From Anodontia alba (Eukaryota > Mollusca > Bivalvia > Lucinida > Lucinidae): a stretch of 64,000 nt of DNA. The position numbers were made by a program, and so were the translations under genes. The notes under the pieces were generated by a model. It saw only the letters and a list, made by a program, of their open reading frames with translations, was not told the DNA's origin and did no database searches. Below are positions 31,110 to 42,954 of this stretch, one piece after another. The stretch's first letter is position 1; every line of letters starts with the position of its first letter. The stretch is from positions 57,301,463-57,365,462 of the forward strand of contig OZ024833.1 in assembly GCA_964016985.1 (NCBI GenBank). Reading direction: 5' to 3'.

Positions 31110-34100
31110 GCCTGTGTGAAAAATAGGACCTCTTTCGTTTCTGCCTAACTCCTTCTACAGTTTACATCCGATCAAGCTGAACTTGGTAGACCATGATGTG
31201 TAGCAACACATATTTTTTCGGGGTTACAATGTTTGCAGAGATATGCCCCTTTCAAAATGTCTGTAAACTTTTCGTTTTGGGCTAACTGCTCCTACAGTTT
31301 ACATCCAGTCAAGCTGAAATTTGATTTGTAGTTAGACCATGATGTGAGCAGCGCCTGTTATTTCGAGGTTACAGTCTACCAAATATTAACAGAGTTATGC
31401 CCCTTTGAAAATTTCTGTAAACTTTGTTTCCTGCTAACTCCTCCTACACTTTACATCCAATAAAGCTGAAACTTCATTTGTAATTAGACCATGATGTAGA
31501 GCAATGCATATTGTTTCAAGGTTACAGTCCACCAAATATTAGCAGAGGTATACCCCACTGAAAATTTCTATTGATTTTTCATTTCCGGCTAATCCTCCCA
31601 CATTTTACATCCGCTCAAGCTGAAACTTCATTTATAGTTAGACCATGATGTGGAGCAGCGCATATTTTTTTGAGGTTACAGTCCACCAAATAGTATCAGA
31701 GTTATGCACCTTTGAAAATTTTTGTAAACTTTTTGCAGCATATTGTTTAGAGATAATAGTGTGCAAATTTTATTTTATAATAGGTATATTTTTTGCAAAT
31801 AACTAAAATTATGGCCATATTATGGGCAAGTTATTTTTTTATTTATTTTATTTCTTTTTTTTTTTTCCATCTTCTTTTATTAGATTTGCACAGAAATGTT
31901 AAATCTTTATAATTAGTTTATTATGTCCCCGCATTTTGGGGGTGGGGGGGGGGACATATTGTTTTTAGTTGCGGATCCCATCGGCATCGGCGTAGCCTCT
32001 TGTCCACACTCTATCTCCTTATTGAATGAACATATTTTAGCCAAACTTACACAAATATATCATTTGGAGGGGAAAAAATGCTGATTAGATTTTGGTGACT
32101 TTGACCTCATTTTCAAGGTCTCAGGAGGGCTTGGATTGTTAGAAAATGGCTTCTCCGCACTCTATCTCTTGAATGAATGACTAGATTTTAACCAAACTTG
32201 CACATCTATATTGCTGGGACATGTAAAAGAACTGATTAGATTTTGGTGACTTTAACCCCATTTTCAAGGTCACAGGAGGGTTTGGATTGTTAGAAAATGG
32301 CTTGTCCGCACTCTATCTCTTGAATGAATGACTAGATTTTAACCAAACTTGCACATCTATATTGCTGGGACATGTAAAAGAACTGATTAGATTTTGGTGA
32401 CCTTAACCCCATTTTCAAGGTCACAGGAGGGCTTAGCTCGTTTGAAAATGGCTTGTCCGCACCCTGTCTCTTGTAGGAATGAATAGATTTTTACCAAACT
32501 TGCACAACTACAATGCTGGGACATGTAAAAGAACTGATTAGATTTTGGTGACCTTGACCCCATTTACAAGGTCACAGGAGGGCTTAGATTGTTGAAAAAT
32601 GGCTTGTCCGCACCCTATCTCTTGTAGGAATAAATAGATTTTGACCATACTTGCACATCTACAATGCTTGGACATGTAAAAGAACTGATTAGATTTTGGT
32701 GACCTTGACCCCATTTTCAAGGTCATGGAAGGGCTTAGATTTGTTAGAAAATTGCTTGTCTGCACCCTATCTCCTAAAAGAATGAATGGATTTTGACCAA
32801 ACTTCTACATCTTAATTGTTGAGACATGGAAAAGAACTGATTAGATTTTGACAACTTTGACCCCATTTTCAAGGTCACACTAAGACTTAGTGGAAAATGG
32901 CTTGTCTGCACCTTGTCTCCTGAAGGAATGAGTAGATTTCGACCAGACTTGCATGGCTATATTTTTGGGACATGGAAAATAACTGATTAGATTTTTGTGA
33001 CCTTGACCCCATTTTCAAGGTCACACTAGGGTTTAGATTGTTGGAAAATGGCTTGTCTGCACTTATCTCTTGAAGGAATGGATGGATTTTAACTAAACTT
33101 GCACAGCCAAATTGTTGTGGCATGGAAAATAATTTTATTTTGGTGACCTTGACCCCATTTTCAAGGTCGCAGGAAGGCTAAGATTGTTGGATAATGGCTT
33201 GTCTGCTCGCTATCTGCTGAATGAATGAATGGATTTTGACCAAACTTGCACAGCTATATTGTTGAGACAGAGACAAGAACTGATTAGATTTTTTGTGACC
33301 TTGATCCCATTTTCAAGGTCACACAAGGGCTATGATTTTAGAAAATGGCTTGTCAGCACCCTATCTCATTGAGGAATAGATGAATTTTGACCAAACTTAC
33401 ATATAGGTATATTGTGATCTTGAGTTTATTATAGATACAATCTATTTTAGCAATATGTCTGTTCAAACTGGTAGGGGGACATACATTTTCCTCCAAAAAC
33501 TCTGTTCTAGTTAAATGATATAGAATTAAGAAGCTTGACTAATATCAAAACTTGTAAACCTAATTCTTTTTTGATTTAATTATTTATTTGTTTTTATTTT
33601 ATTTTTTTTTTTTTTTTTCAATACTCTTCTGAGTCAAGTCCGTTGAAGATTAAAAATAAATCAGTATTAAACAAGTTAAAGCTTGACAAAAAATTTTCTT
33701 GCAGCGTTATTTTTTTTTTGCTGTTTATTTTTGTTTTGTTATTGTTTAGTCAGATATTGAAGTATAGGAAAAACAAATCAGCCAAAGGCTCATATGAGCT
33801 TATAATATAGCCATGCTTCTGTCGTGTATCCTCCATCCGAAAGCACTTCTCCCTAGATGCAGCAAACTTCTCCCTTTTTTACCAGGAGGGAGAAGTCACT
33901 TCTCCCTAAATTTCTGGGCCAGCTTGGACCCTTAGATTACAGTTCACCAAATATCAGTAGAGTTATGCCCCATTGAAAATTTTTTATTTTTTTTTTTTTA
34001 ATTCCACTTGCAGTTTATATCTGGAGCACTGAATTATACAGGCGCCAATTTATATGGTACATCTTATTACTTGCCATGGGCGTATAATGCCTCGCTTGCA

Positions 34101-34112
34101 GAGCTTTTGTTT
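31110..34112. mobile_element. Minisatellite-core element family G, interrupted copy
   Basis: Monomers of about 154 bp (GTTAGACCATGATGTGGAGC, GTTACAGTCCACCAAATATT) run from 31110 to 31745. A 3' end (GGAGCACTGAATTATACAGG ... GCTTGCAGAGCTTTTGTTT) lies at 34025-34112, matching the family G copy at 48963-50468. Between them are a family B element (31921-33512) and unassigned AT-rich DNA (31746-31920, 33513-33925). It is intronic. Confidence 0.6.
31921..33512. mobile_element. Minisatellite-core element family B, complete copy
   Basis: The 5' end TTATTATGTCCCCGCATTTT then a G-rich run and GGACATATTGTTTTTAG folds on GTCCCC/GGGGAC and is followed by CCCATCGGCATCGGCGTAGC. About nine monomers of 151 bp follow (GACATGTAAAAGAACTGATT at 32218 and 32369), each with TGACCTTGA...TCAAGGTCA or a close variant. 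The 3' end is GGTAGGGGGACATACATTTT ... CTCTGTTCTAGTT. GTCCCC at the 5' end and GGGGGAC near the 3' end are inverted subterminal repeats. Confidence 0.75.
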
Positions 34113-34254
34113 CCCCAATGTAAAATCATCCTAAGCCCAGTTTACTATTTCCTTAGTCTCAATTTAAAAGATTCTCTGTAGCCTGAAACTTTGGGGAAGA
34201 AGTCCGGTTTGGTGGGGCTAGGTGTATGCGAGACTTGTACTGCCTTGTGGTACA

Positions 34255-34345
34255 AGCCAACTTTTACAGCAACTTGGTAGAGTGCTTGATTTGTCACTCA
34301 AGCTGCCCAGGTTTGATTCCCGGCTGGGTCAGGCGTGATTTTTTT
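34255..34345 (+). repeat. tRNA-like SINE remnant
   Basis: CAGCAACTTGGTAGAGTGCT resembles an A box and GGTTTGATTCCCGGCTGGG a B box about 45 bases on, the spacing of a tRNA. There is no closed acceptor stem and the 3' side runs into a T-rich stretch. It is read as a SINE head, unrelated to SINE-1, rather than a functional tRNA. Confidence 0.45.
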
Positions 34346-35079
34346 CTTCGTTACACTTACTATACTAATCATAATTTGAACAAGTCCTGTTGGTGTGTAT
34401 AAAAGTGCTGGATAAGTGACAAACTGTAGACTGATCAGGTGCAGTATCTAATCTGGATCTGCACTGTCTGCTCAGGCCTGTCTCCCTAAATAACCTAGGG
34501 TAATTGTGGTAGTTTGTATACTGATTAGGGGTAGATAGTTGTAACAAAGGAATAACTTGTTCAGTCGCTGTAACAGTAAAGCATTTTGCTCATATTGGAG
34601 ATTTATGTTTTGTCTTATGGATATTTTCTATGACCACACATATTTTTGCATGTAAAAAATCAGTTGTTTTCTCTATAAAGACGCATGAGCCACAACTTGA
34701 TGTGCATCAAGCAAAGACTGATCAGTTAGCCTACAAAGAATTCTGTGTGGATGAGGAGACGATCGGAGACTGTATTCTAATATGTTTGAAAAGATCCACT
34801 CAAGTCAGTGCTAGGGGGTTTATGCAGCCCAGCAAACTGCATTTCTACCATATGAAGAGTCACAATAAACTGAGATTCTGATTTTCTTTCTTTTTTTGTT
34901 TTATGTGTTGGCTGTTTCCAAGGACAATTTTTGCATATCTCATTTATTGAGGCACATGTCAGAAAGTACATTTTGTGTATTGTTGCATGTGGAAGTATGA
35001 AAGGCACTTATTTGCCTACTTGTCTTATCAAAGTCACCATATCTAGATGCCTGCAAGTAAGATGTTTATAATATTGCAG
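34346..35079. other. Intronic stretch before exon d
   Basis: It holds a P1 palindrome (34418-34472). Otherwise nothing is recognised. It ends in the acceptor ATATTGCAG. Confidence 0.45.
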
Positions 35080-35258
35080 ATGTTACATCACATTAGCCCA
35101 GGCTCTGGGTATGTCTATGGGTGGAGCTCCAGCAGGACCGGCTGGCACTGGAAAAACTGAGACAACCAAAGACATGGGTAAAGCTCTAGGCAAATATGTT
35201 GTTGTCTTCAACTGTTCTGATCAGATGGACTTCAGAGGATTAGGAAGAATTTATAAAG
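35080..35258 (+). CDS. Axonemal dynein heavy chain (DNAH5/8-like), exon d: AAA1 Walker A
   Basis: The exon lies between ATATTGCAG and AAAG|GTATTG. It opens with the A completing the Arg codon, then encodes [19 protein letters not shown] and [29 protein letters not shown] is the P-loop of AAA1, the main ATP-hydrolysing site of dynein. It ends [19 protein letters not shown] plus one base of a Gly codon. The preceding intron is 15.2 kb and contains the foldback nest. The following one is 10.3 kb and contains the DIRS element. The sequence is highly conserved with DNAH5/DNAH8 and has no stop or frameshift. Confidence 0.96.
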
Positions 35259-35609
35259 GTATTGTCACGAAAACATATCTATATAATATTGACCCCCTTA
35301 AAAACCCTCTTTTATAAAGTAAAACTGGGGTTTACAGGGGTCTACATTAATTTTCTCATTCCTGCTAAAAAATGTAGATTGTGGGTACTCGTTAGAACCG
35401 CCTCGCCTCAAGTTCGATTTAGGGTAAAATCCACCAATTATTTTGGGAGTTGGGGCCCTTTTTCAACATTGAAAAATAGTTTCCATTTGATATCTTCTGA
35501 AAACATTAGTGTATTGGATTCATATTTAATACACAGGTATATAATCATAAAATAGAGGTCAAGTTCGATTAAGGGTAAAATAGCCCGTTATTATGGTAGT
35601 AATGGCCAG
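35259..35609. repeat. P2-element half and host tandem array (family K, left part)
   Basis: 35259-35375 is the inverse of the flank of the 19141-19232 palindrome (CACGAAAACATAT ... CTGGGGTTTACAGGGGTCTA). Then comes the GTGGGTACTCGTTAGAACCG half. From 35405 a tandem monomer (TTCGATTTAGGGTAAAATCC, AGTGTATTGGATTCATATTT) continues on the far side of the DIRS element at 43268-43440, which makes it the DIRS target. Confidence 0.6.
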
Positions 35610-36017
35610 GGGTGTAAAATTCCACTCACCCAATCACATATGCAAGTAAATTTTAACTGCATAATACATTAACCTATAGATAATGTGCTATTCTATTCTG
35701 TTTTTCACTCTCTCCACAGAAAAATGACCTTTCAGTCGTAATAGTCTTAATTCTGAAGGTCCCTTTAAACAGTTACCTGTGTGACGTAATTCCTCCCGCT
35801 CAAATGATCACGTGTCAGTTTCTTTCCTGTGGACAGTGAAAAACTCAAGGATTATTTACCTATGGAAGAAATTGGTATTTATTTCTTTTTACACAGCTAA
35901 ATTTCTCTATCCTTGCTTTTGTCTTGTTTTATATTCCTTCCGTCTTCTAAACATGTAATTCTTTTGAAATTATAGATTTTCCATTTCTTGCTTTTCTAGC
36001 ATTATTTTCTGTGTCAT

Positions 36018-38277
36018 TTGTTTCCACATCATTCGATGAATATCGCCCACGGCAAATGTGGTCATTTGAAGGCCAAATGGGATAATCACCCTACTTGTAT
36101 ATCTTGTACTGCTTGTCTACTTGTTTCTCCTTGGTCTGTTTGCAGTAATTGGTCTACTAACATGTGGAGTCTTGCCGAGAAGAGACGTCTATACTCCACT
36201 CGCAAGTGGGTCATAACACAGAAAAGAAGACAGAAAAAATGTAAGAAGACTAAATCCCAGTCAGACTTGTCTGACAATGGGGACTCATGATGGGAGCACC
36301 GCCCCACTAAGCTATACTGCTCGGGGCAGGACCCATCAGGGTGGCAGCCAGGGGGACTTTAGAGTCCGACCAGGCATTAAGTCCACCGGTCATCCAGTCA
36401 CCGGTCAACCAATCACCAGTCAACAATCCACCGGTCAACTAATCACCAGTTAGCTAGTCACCGGTCAAACAATCACCAGTCAACAATCCACCGGTCAGCA
36501 AGTCACCGGTCATCCAGTCACCGGTTAATAAATCACCGGTCAGCAAGTCACGGTCAAGCACTCACCGGTCAACATCTCACAGGTCAATATCTCACCGGTC
36601 ATTCAGTCACCATCATCCCGTCACCGGTCAACTAATCACCAGTCAACCAGGCACTAGTTTCCAGTCATTCGCATATGACTTTCAAAATGTGCGTCTACAA
36701 AATTATGCTCCTTCTATAAGCAGCCATGTATCTCACGGTAGTATCTGAAGACTACCAAATGTACATACTCCTGGATATGAACACTCTGAAATGTCAGAGT
36801 TCCCAAATCCAGCTACTTCTTCCAGACAGTAATCCCACTCGAGCCTGACTTCTTGCAGATATCAGACCCAAATGTGATGATTGATCCTCCTATTTCTACT
36901 GATGTTTCTCAGACTAGACCTTCACGGAAGGAACAGTCAAGAAGAGATCATAAATCAAAAAAGAGAAGAAGACATTGGTCGTCTTCTTCCTCTTTTTCCA
37001 CTTCTAGATCAGATTCTTTGAATTCATCTAGACGAAAGAAGAATTCAAAGAGGTCTAAACACTTACACAAAAAGGGAAGAAGACGATCAATGACGCCTTC
37101 TTCTAATACTTCTCAATCTCAGATTGACTTCGGCAGATATAAAAGGGCTAATAAATCTTCCCAGGTTCGAACCCCTGTTCCCGTTCAACCTCAGGAAACC
37201 AATTTTATTCCAGTTAATACTCAACCAATTAATATTGATGAATTTCAGCCGAATCTTCCTCAAACGAATAAAGAGTCCGATTCGGAGACTGAAACTGAAA
37301 TCTGGTCTTTTGACCGTGCTATAAATGAGGTCTTCAGACTTTTCCTGCTTAGTTATGTCCTAAGACTCAGCAGGATCAAGCCCCAGCTAAACCTCTTTCT
37401 GGGATAGAGCATTTAATGGAGTCCCATTCGACGCCATTACTTGTTCTACCCAAATCTAAATTGGTTGAAAATATCACAAAGTACATTCAAAACAGACTTG
37501 ATTGGGATAATGCTTTAGAGACTGGATATGCCCGCAAAACTTGGTTTCCGCTCTTGCTCCGACTAAATTCTACAAGAGCCGAAACCAATATTTGCCCACT
37601 GACAGTATTCCACGATTAGAAGCAGTGCGTCTCTCCTAGACATCTTGAATAAAGGAAGAGCTTCCATTCCTCGGAAGAATTTGAAAGCATGGGAAAGGAA
37701 GGCTAAGAAATTAGTTTCTATTACTTCCCATGCTGACTTATTTTCATCAGCTGCCTTCCTTAGTCTACAACAGGAATCGATGTCGGTTGCAGCCCTTTCC
37801 AGGCTTTTGGAGGCCGTAGCCAAATCTGTTACGCATGCTACCGCCATGTCTACTCTTTTAACTACTGAAATATTTCAAGCTAGGAGGGACGCAGCCCTAG
37901 CTTCATCAAAACTGCTTCTTGACAATTCTTCATTTGAGTTGAGGAACGCTCCTATCAACTCAAAAACATTATTTGATGGCAGGATAAAAGATATAGCCAA
38001 ATCAAATTTTGAAGCTCAACAGCAAAGGTTTTTAGCTTCTACTTCCATTCAATCACAATCTAGTTCTTTCAAGCCTCCTACTCCGAGTAGAGCTTTCAAG
38101 ATACCTAAATATCCTGCCAAACAAATAATGTCCAGACCTAAATCTACGCAATCGTATAGGTCCAAATCTCAACCTCAAAGTTCATCATCTCACACTAAAA
38201 GGGAAAATATAAAGAGGACTGGTAACATCCGTCAGTTCCCCTCCTCTAAACCTGCCTCTTCTTCCAGAAGATTATGA
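36018..38277 (+). pseudogene. DIRS gag-like region, broken into several frames
   Basis: 36018-36290 encodes a Cys-rich N-terminus (KCGHLKAKWDNHPTCISCTA, then C-x2-C) and LAEKRRLYSTRKW, typical of DIRS gag-like proteins. A repetitive CACCGGTCAAC tract (36375-36665) follows. 36853-37407 is Ser/Lys/Arg-rich (KSKKRRRHWSSSSSFSTSR), probably nucleic-acid binding. 37416-37619 and 37645-38277 give the conserved C-terminal half (LLEAVAKSVTHATAMSTLL, ELRNAPINSKTLFDGRIKDI). At least three frame breaks separate these parts. This protein packages element RNA in relatives. Confidence 0.7.
36375..36665. repeat. Short minisatellite of CACCGGTCAA units
   Basis: About twenty degenerate units, TCACCGGTCAACCAA-like, with alternating CACCGGTCA and CACCAGTCA and variable 3-6 bp linkers. 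It lies inside the DIRS gag-like region. The units are too short and irregular for CRISPR and the genome is eukaryotic. Confidence 0.75.
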
Positions 38278-38299
38278 AGGCCAGCCCTTTCCACTGCCT

Positions 38300-39200
38300 G
38301 CTTTTCCATACTCGGACATTCCAGTGGGAGGACGATTGGCCCATTTTGTGGAAAAATGGGAGGAAATTGCAGACAACAAATGGGTCCTCTCTATCATACG
38401 ACACGGATTCAGGATACCATTCAACAAAATTCCTCCTTTGTCATCTGTTCCGATCAAAATGAGTCAATCCTCCTCCCGGTTTCTCAGAGAAGAGAGCGAA
38501 AACCTTCTCAACAAACAGGCAGTGGAAAGGGTACAGAATCCGGGAACTCCTGGTTTTTATTCCCAGATATTCCTAGTTCCAAAAAGGAACGGAAAGTTAC
38601 GTTTGATTATAGACCTTACTTTATTGTAACGATACATAAAGAAACAGTCTTTCAAAATGGAGACAGTCAAGTCAGTAAGACAAGTGATGAGACTCAACCA
38701 CTGGGCTGTCTTCATAGACTTAACGCATACCTTCTGGTTCCGATACATCATCAATCCTGGAAGTATCTTAGTTTCGTTTACGAAGATCAGGTCTATCACT
38801 TCACGACCTTACCATTCGGAATGTCGCTAAGTCCGTTGATATTTTCAAAACTGATGGATGTTATAGCAGCGTTTCTACACCAACGTGCCATATCAGTCTT
38901 CCCGTACCTAGACTATTGGCTAATCAAGAATCTGATTCGCAACCTCTTGATTACTCAGACAAGATTTTGCATTCAAATTATTCAAAGTCTAGGTTTTCTG
39001 CCAAATCTCAAGAAATCGGATCTAGTTCCTTCTCAGAAATTCACCTTTATAGGCATGGAATTTCTGACGCAACAGAATTTAGTCAGGGCTCCAACGGATC
39101 GTGTTCAGAACCTATTTCTGACAATCAAGAAATTTCTGTCATTCAAACATGTATCGGCACGAACTTTCTTTCCCTTTTGGGCAAACTCAGTGCTGCAGCA
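38300..39200 (+). pseudogene. DIRS reverse transcriptase, frameshifted, YLDD changed to YLDY
   Basis: 38324-38629 carries the N-terminal RT blocks (GRLAHFVEKWEEIADNKWVL, YSQIFLVPKRNGKLRLIIDL). The next segment is in other frames: AVFIDLT near 38710, then VPIHHQSWKYLSFVYEDQV, HFTTLPFGMSLSPLIFSKLM and ISVFPYLDYWLIKN. In DIRS RTs the catalytic box is YLDDWLIK. Here the second Asp is Tyr (TAT at about 38913), which should abolish polymerase activity. Frame changes lie near 38630 and 38720. Confidence 0.8.
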
Positions 39201-39394
39201 GACTTCATTATCCTAGGCAGACTACACTTACTTCCCCTTCAGATGTGTCTTTTGTCTGTCTGGAAACCTCATATTCTTCCTCTCGATCATCCTATTACGA
39301 TAAACGGTATGATTTGATCTCACTTACAATGGTGGATAAACCCCAATCGGTTCGAAACAGGGACTACTATCCATCCTCCGAATTCTTCCTTTAA

Positions 39395-40200
39395 ACGGAT
39401 GCCAGTCATTTCGGATGGGGAGCTCATTTAGAGCTGACAGCACCATCATTTCATGGTCGCTGGACAGAAGACCAATCCCAGCTCCATATCAATATGTTAG
39501 AAATGATGGCCATACGATTAGCACTGAAACAAGCCATAACATTTATTCACCATTCTGGCATCATGATATCTACAGAAAACACAACGGTGGTCTCATATAT
39601 CAACAAACAGGGTGGCATTCATTCTCCCAACCTCTGCATAGAAGTTTGGGAAATTCTCAACTGGTGTCTGGAACACAACATCGTTATCAGAGTTCGTCAC
39701 ATTCCAGGCAAATTCAACATTCTTGCAGACCGCCTGTCAAGATTAGACAAACCTATCGAAGACAGATTGGCTCTGGATCAAAAGGTAGCGAATTCAGTAT
39801 TCCAGATGCTCAATTTTCCAAATGTGGATTTGTTCGCGACTCAATTCAATCACAAACTCCCATTCTATGTCTCTCCAGTACAAGACAACAAAGCACTAGC
39901 CATACATGCCCTGTCCGTGGACTGGAATCATCTTCATGCATATGCTTTTCCTCCCTTTATTCTGATTCCTGCTGTTCTTGAAAAAAAATCCGACAACATC
40001 AATGCAGAATAGTTCTCATAGCTCCGTTCTGGCCACAACAACAGTGGTTCTCAGAACTTCTTCTATTAGTGTCAGCTCCGATTCCTCTGCCACTAATTCC
40101 AAATCTCTTGGCACAATCAAAAGGAAGATTTGTTCATCAAAACCTCCCATTTCTCGAACTTCATGCTTGGGAGTTATCAAACAATCAATCAGAGATAAAA
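39395..40200 (+). pseudogene. DIRS RNase H and downstream conserved domain
   Basis: The segment opens TDASHFGWGAHLELTAPSFH (first Asp), then LEMMAIRLALKQA (Glu), MISTENTTVVSYINKQGG where the usual TDNTT is TENTT (Asp to Glu), and FNILADRLSR (last Asp). NVDLFATQFNHKLPFYVSPV and LHAYAFPPFILIPAVLEK match the conserved region after RNase H in DIRS elements, often described as a methyltransferase-like domain. An A run near 39981-39988 shifts the frame. A TAA precedes the first residue. Confidence 0.75.
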
Positions 40201-40215
40201 AAAACTTTCGCAAGA

Positions 40216-41292
40216 CGTTGTAGATTTTGTCTCTAGATCAAGAAGAACATCTACACAAAAAGTCTACGATGCAAAATGGTCCATCTTCTTTAATTGGTGT
40301 CATACAAAAACAATTAATCCGATCTCGGCCCCTATTACAGCTATAGTCGATTTCTTAATTTCTCTTTTCTTGGAAAAGAAATGCCAAATCAGTACTATTA
40401 AAGGTTATAGAGCTATGATCTCTAACACCCTTAAATTTAAAACTGGTAATTGAATCAGATCTAATCCAGTCTTATCTGAACTAATCAGGTCTTTTGAACT
40501 GAAACGACCAGTACAAAGATCTCTTACACCTAAATGGACTTATCATGGGTCTTAGTATGTCTACAAAAACCACCTTTTGAACCTCTTGATAAGGCTTCTA
40601 AATTTCACATTACTATGAAGACAGCCTTTCTTTTAGCCCTTGCCACTGCTAAAAGATGTAGCGAAATACATGCATTGGCTATGGATTCACAACACTTAAG
40701 GTTCAATCAAACTGATGGTTCAGTTTCCCTGATGCTTAAAACTGGCTTCTTAGCGAAGAACCAGCTTCCTTCTGTTAAACCAGGGCCTAGTGTTGTTCCT
40801 AGTCTTGCTCGAATATGTAAAAGGGAACATCTGGACAGACTTCTTTGCCCCGTTAGGTCTCTGAAGTTCTATCTTAAAATGACTAGTTCTTATCGCCAGA
40901 ACGGAACTAGACTTTTTCTTCCCATTAAAGGCAATCAAGATATTTCTAAAGATACTATCTCAAGATGGATATCTTACATTATTAAGCTTGCCTACAGGAA
41001 ACTCACTAAACGAGACATTTCTTTCCTTCAAATCAAAGCTCATGAAGTTCGAGCTCTTTCCTCTTCCTGGGCTTTCTATGACAAAGTTCCTCTCAATGAT
41101 ATCCTTCAAGCAGCGGTTTGGAATCGATTATCAACCTTTGCTAGATTCTACCTCAGGGACATCTCAACAAGCAGAAAATCTACAAAGTTTGGGCCCCATT
41201 GTGGTGGCCCAAAAAGTGGTGGGGGGCCAACAGCATCCAGCTCTGGAAGCATAGACAAAGTCAGTAGCCTCCTACACCTGATGCTTTACTAG
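40216..41292 (+). pseudogene. DIRS tyrosine recombinase
   Basis: The N-terminal core-binding part (SRRTSTQKVYDAKWSIFFNW) is in one frame up to a stop near 40454 and a frame change near 40535. From 40534 a 252-codon frame stays open. It holds the catalytic residues of tyrosine recombinases: Arg in LATAKRCSEIHAL, His-x-x-Arg in KAHEVRALSSSWA and Tyr in STFARFYLRDI. In DIRS elements this enzyme inserts a circular DNA intermediate without target duplication, which agrees with the missing TSD. The C-terminus ends KVSSLLHLMLY. Confidence 0.82.
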
Positions 41293-41334
41293 AAAGGTAC
41301 TTAATATACACTAATTATGTTATATTATACCTTT

Positions 41335-42629
41335 TATTGTCCCCTGCCTTTTCGAAGAAAAGCAGAGGGACACTGTTTTTGGCTTTCTGTGGCGAGTGGT
41401 GCGTGGTTCCGAATTTTTAGTAGGTACTTTGTCCCCTTAACTCCTCCCACAGTTTTTGTCTGATCCTTTTGAAACTTTACAGGTGTTTTAAGAATGGTCT
41501 GAAGATATGCATGTGGTTTTTTCAGAATCCTGAAATTATTTTTTATTACTTTTTTCACATTTTGTACTTAGACATATTTTGAGTTCTAATATTACAGAAG
41601 TCTATAGGGAGTAGGTACCTTGTCCCCTTAACTCCTCCCATAGTTTTTGGCCGATCCTTTTGAAACTTTACATAGGCTTTTAGTATGGCCTGAAGATATG
41701 CATATGGATTTTTTCAGAATGCTGAAATAATTTTTTATCACTTTTCTGCATTTTTAACTTAGACATTTTTTGAGTTCTAATATTACAGAAGTGTATAGGG
41801 AGCAGGTACCTTGTCCCCTTAACTCCTCCCCCAGTTTTTGGCCGATCCTTTTGAAACTTTACATGGGCTTTTAGGATGGCCTGAAGATATGCATGTGGTT
41901 TTTTCGGAATCCTGAAATTTTTTATCACTTTTTCCGCATTTTTAACTTAGACATTTTTTGAGTTTTAATACTACAGAAGAGTATAGGGAGTAGGTACCTT
42001 GTCCCCGTAATTCCTACCACTGTTTTAAGCCTATCCTTTTGAAACTTTACAGGTGCTTTAAGGATGGTCTGAAGATATGCATATGGTTTTTTCAGAATCC
42101 TGAAATTATTTTTTATTACTTTTTACACATTTTGAACTTAGACATTTTTTGAGTTCTATTATTACAGAAGTGTATAGGGAGTAGGTATCTTGTACCCTTA
42201 ACTCCTCCCACAGTTTTTGGCCGATCCTTTTAAAACTTTATGTGGGCTTTAAGGATGGCCTGACGATATACATGTGGTTTTTTCAGAATCCTGAAATAAT
42301 TTTTTATTACTTTTTTCCGCATTTTTAACTTAGACATTTTTTGAGTTCTAATACTACAGAAGCGTATAGGGAGTAGGTATCTTGTCCCTGTAACTCCTAC
42401 CACAGTTTTAAGCCGATCCTTTGAAACTTTACAGGTGCTTTAAGGATGGTCTGAAGATATGCATGTGGTTTTTTCAGAATCCTGAAATTATTTTTTATCA
42501 CTGGTTTCCTGCTTCAATACTTAGATAGGTGATATAGGACCAATGGTCCTCTGGTTAACTTACCCATTTTTAACACCTCAAATAAAAATAAGGCGGGGGA
42601 CATAAATTCCCCATGGAATTTGCTTGTTT
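41335..42629. mobile_element. Minisatellite-core element family E, copy 1, inside the DIRS 3' region
   Basis: The 5' end TATTGTCCCCTGCCTTTTCG then AAGAAAAGCAGAGGGACA folds on CTTTTC/GAAAAG and GTCCC/GGGAC. About six monomers of roughly 189 bp follow (AGGTACCTTGTCCCCTTAAC, GATATGCATGTGGTTTTTTC). The 3' part AAGGCGGGGGACATAAATTC then CCCATGGAATTTGCTTGTTT has a subterminal inverse of the 5' GTCCCCNGCCTT and a 7-bp hairpin AAATTCC/GGAATTT before GCTTGTT. It matches 54303-55998. Confidence 0.75.
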
Positions 42630-42954
42630 GATATATCTTTAACCTGGATTATCCTTTATCCTTGGTTTAAAGGACTTTATTGCCTTATGCATTAATTAAG
42701 TCCTTTATTAGATATATCTAAAGTTTTGGTTTCCTAAGTCTTAATTCAGAAGTTGGGACTTATTTATTAGGAGGAATCCTCCCTCCTATTCTCAATTCTA
42801 GCACATTATCTATAGGTTAATGTATTACGCAGTTAAAATGAAGTTTTTAAAAGTAAAACAAATTTTAACTAGTAATATTTAACCTATAGATAAGTATTTA
42901 TGGTCCCACCTACCACCCTCGCTCTTTCTCCTAACTGTTTATTGTTTTACACAT

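Noticed and set aside
34255..34345. Possible tRNA gene
   Set aside because: A-box-like and B-box-like motifs are present, but no acceptor stem closes and there is no usable anticodon arm. Read as a SINE remnant.
36375..36665. CRISPR-like regular repeat array
   Set aside because: Units are 14-15 bp with 3-6 bp irregular linkers, vary in sequence, lie in a retrotransposon protein region, and the genome is eukaryotic.
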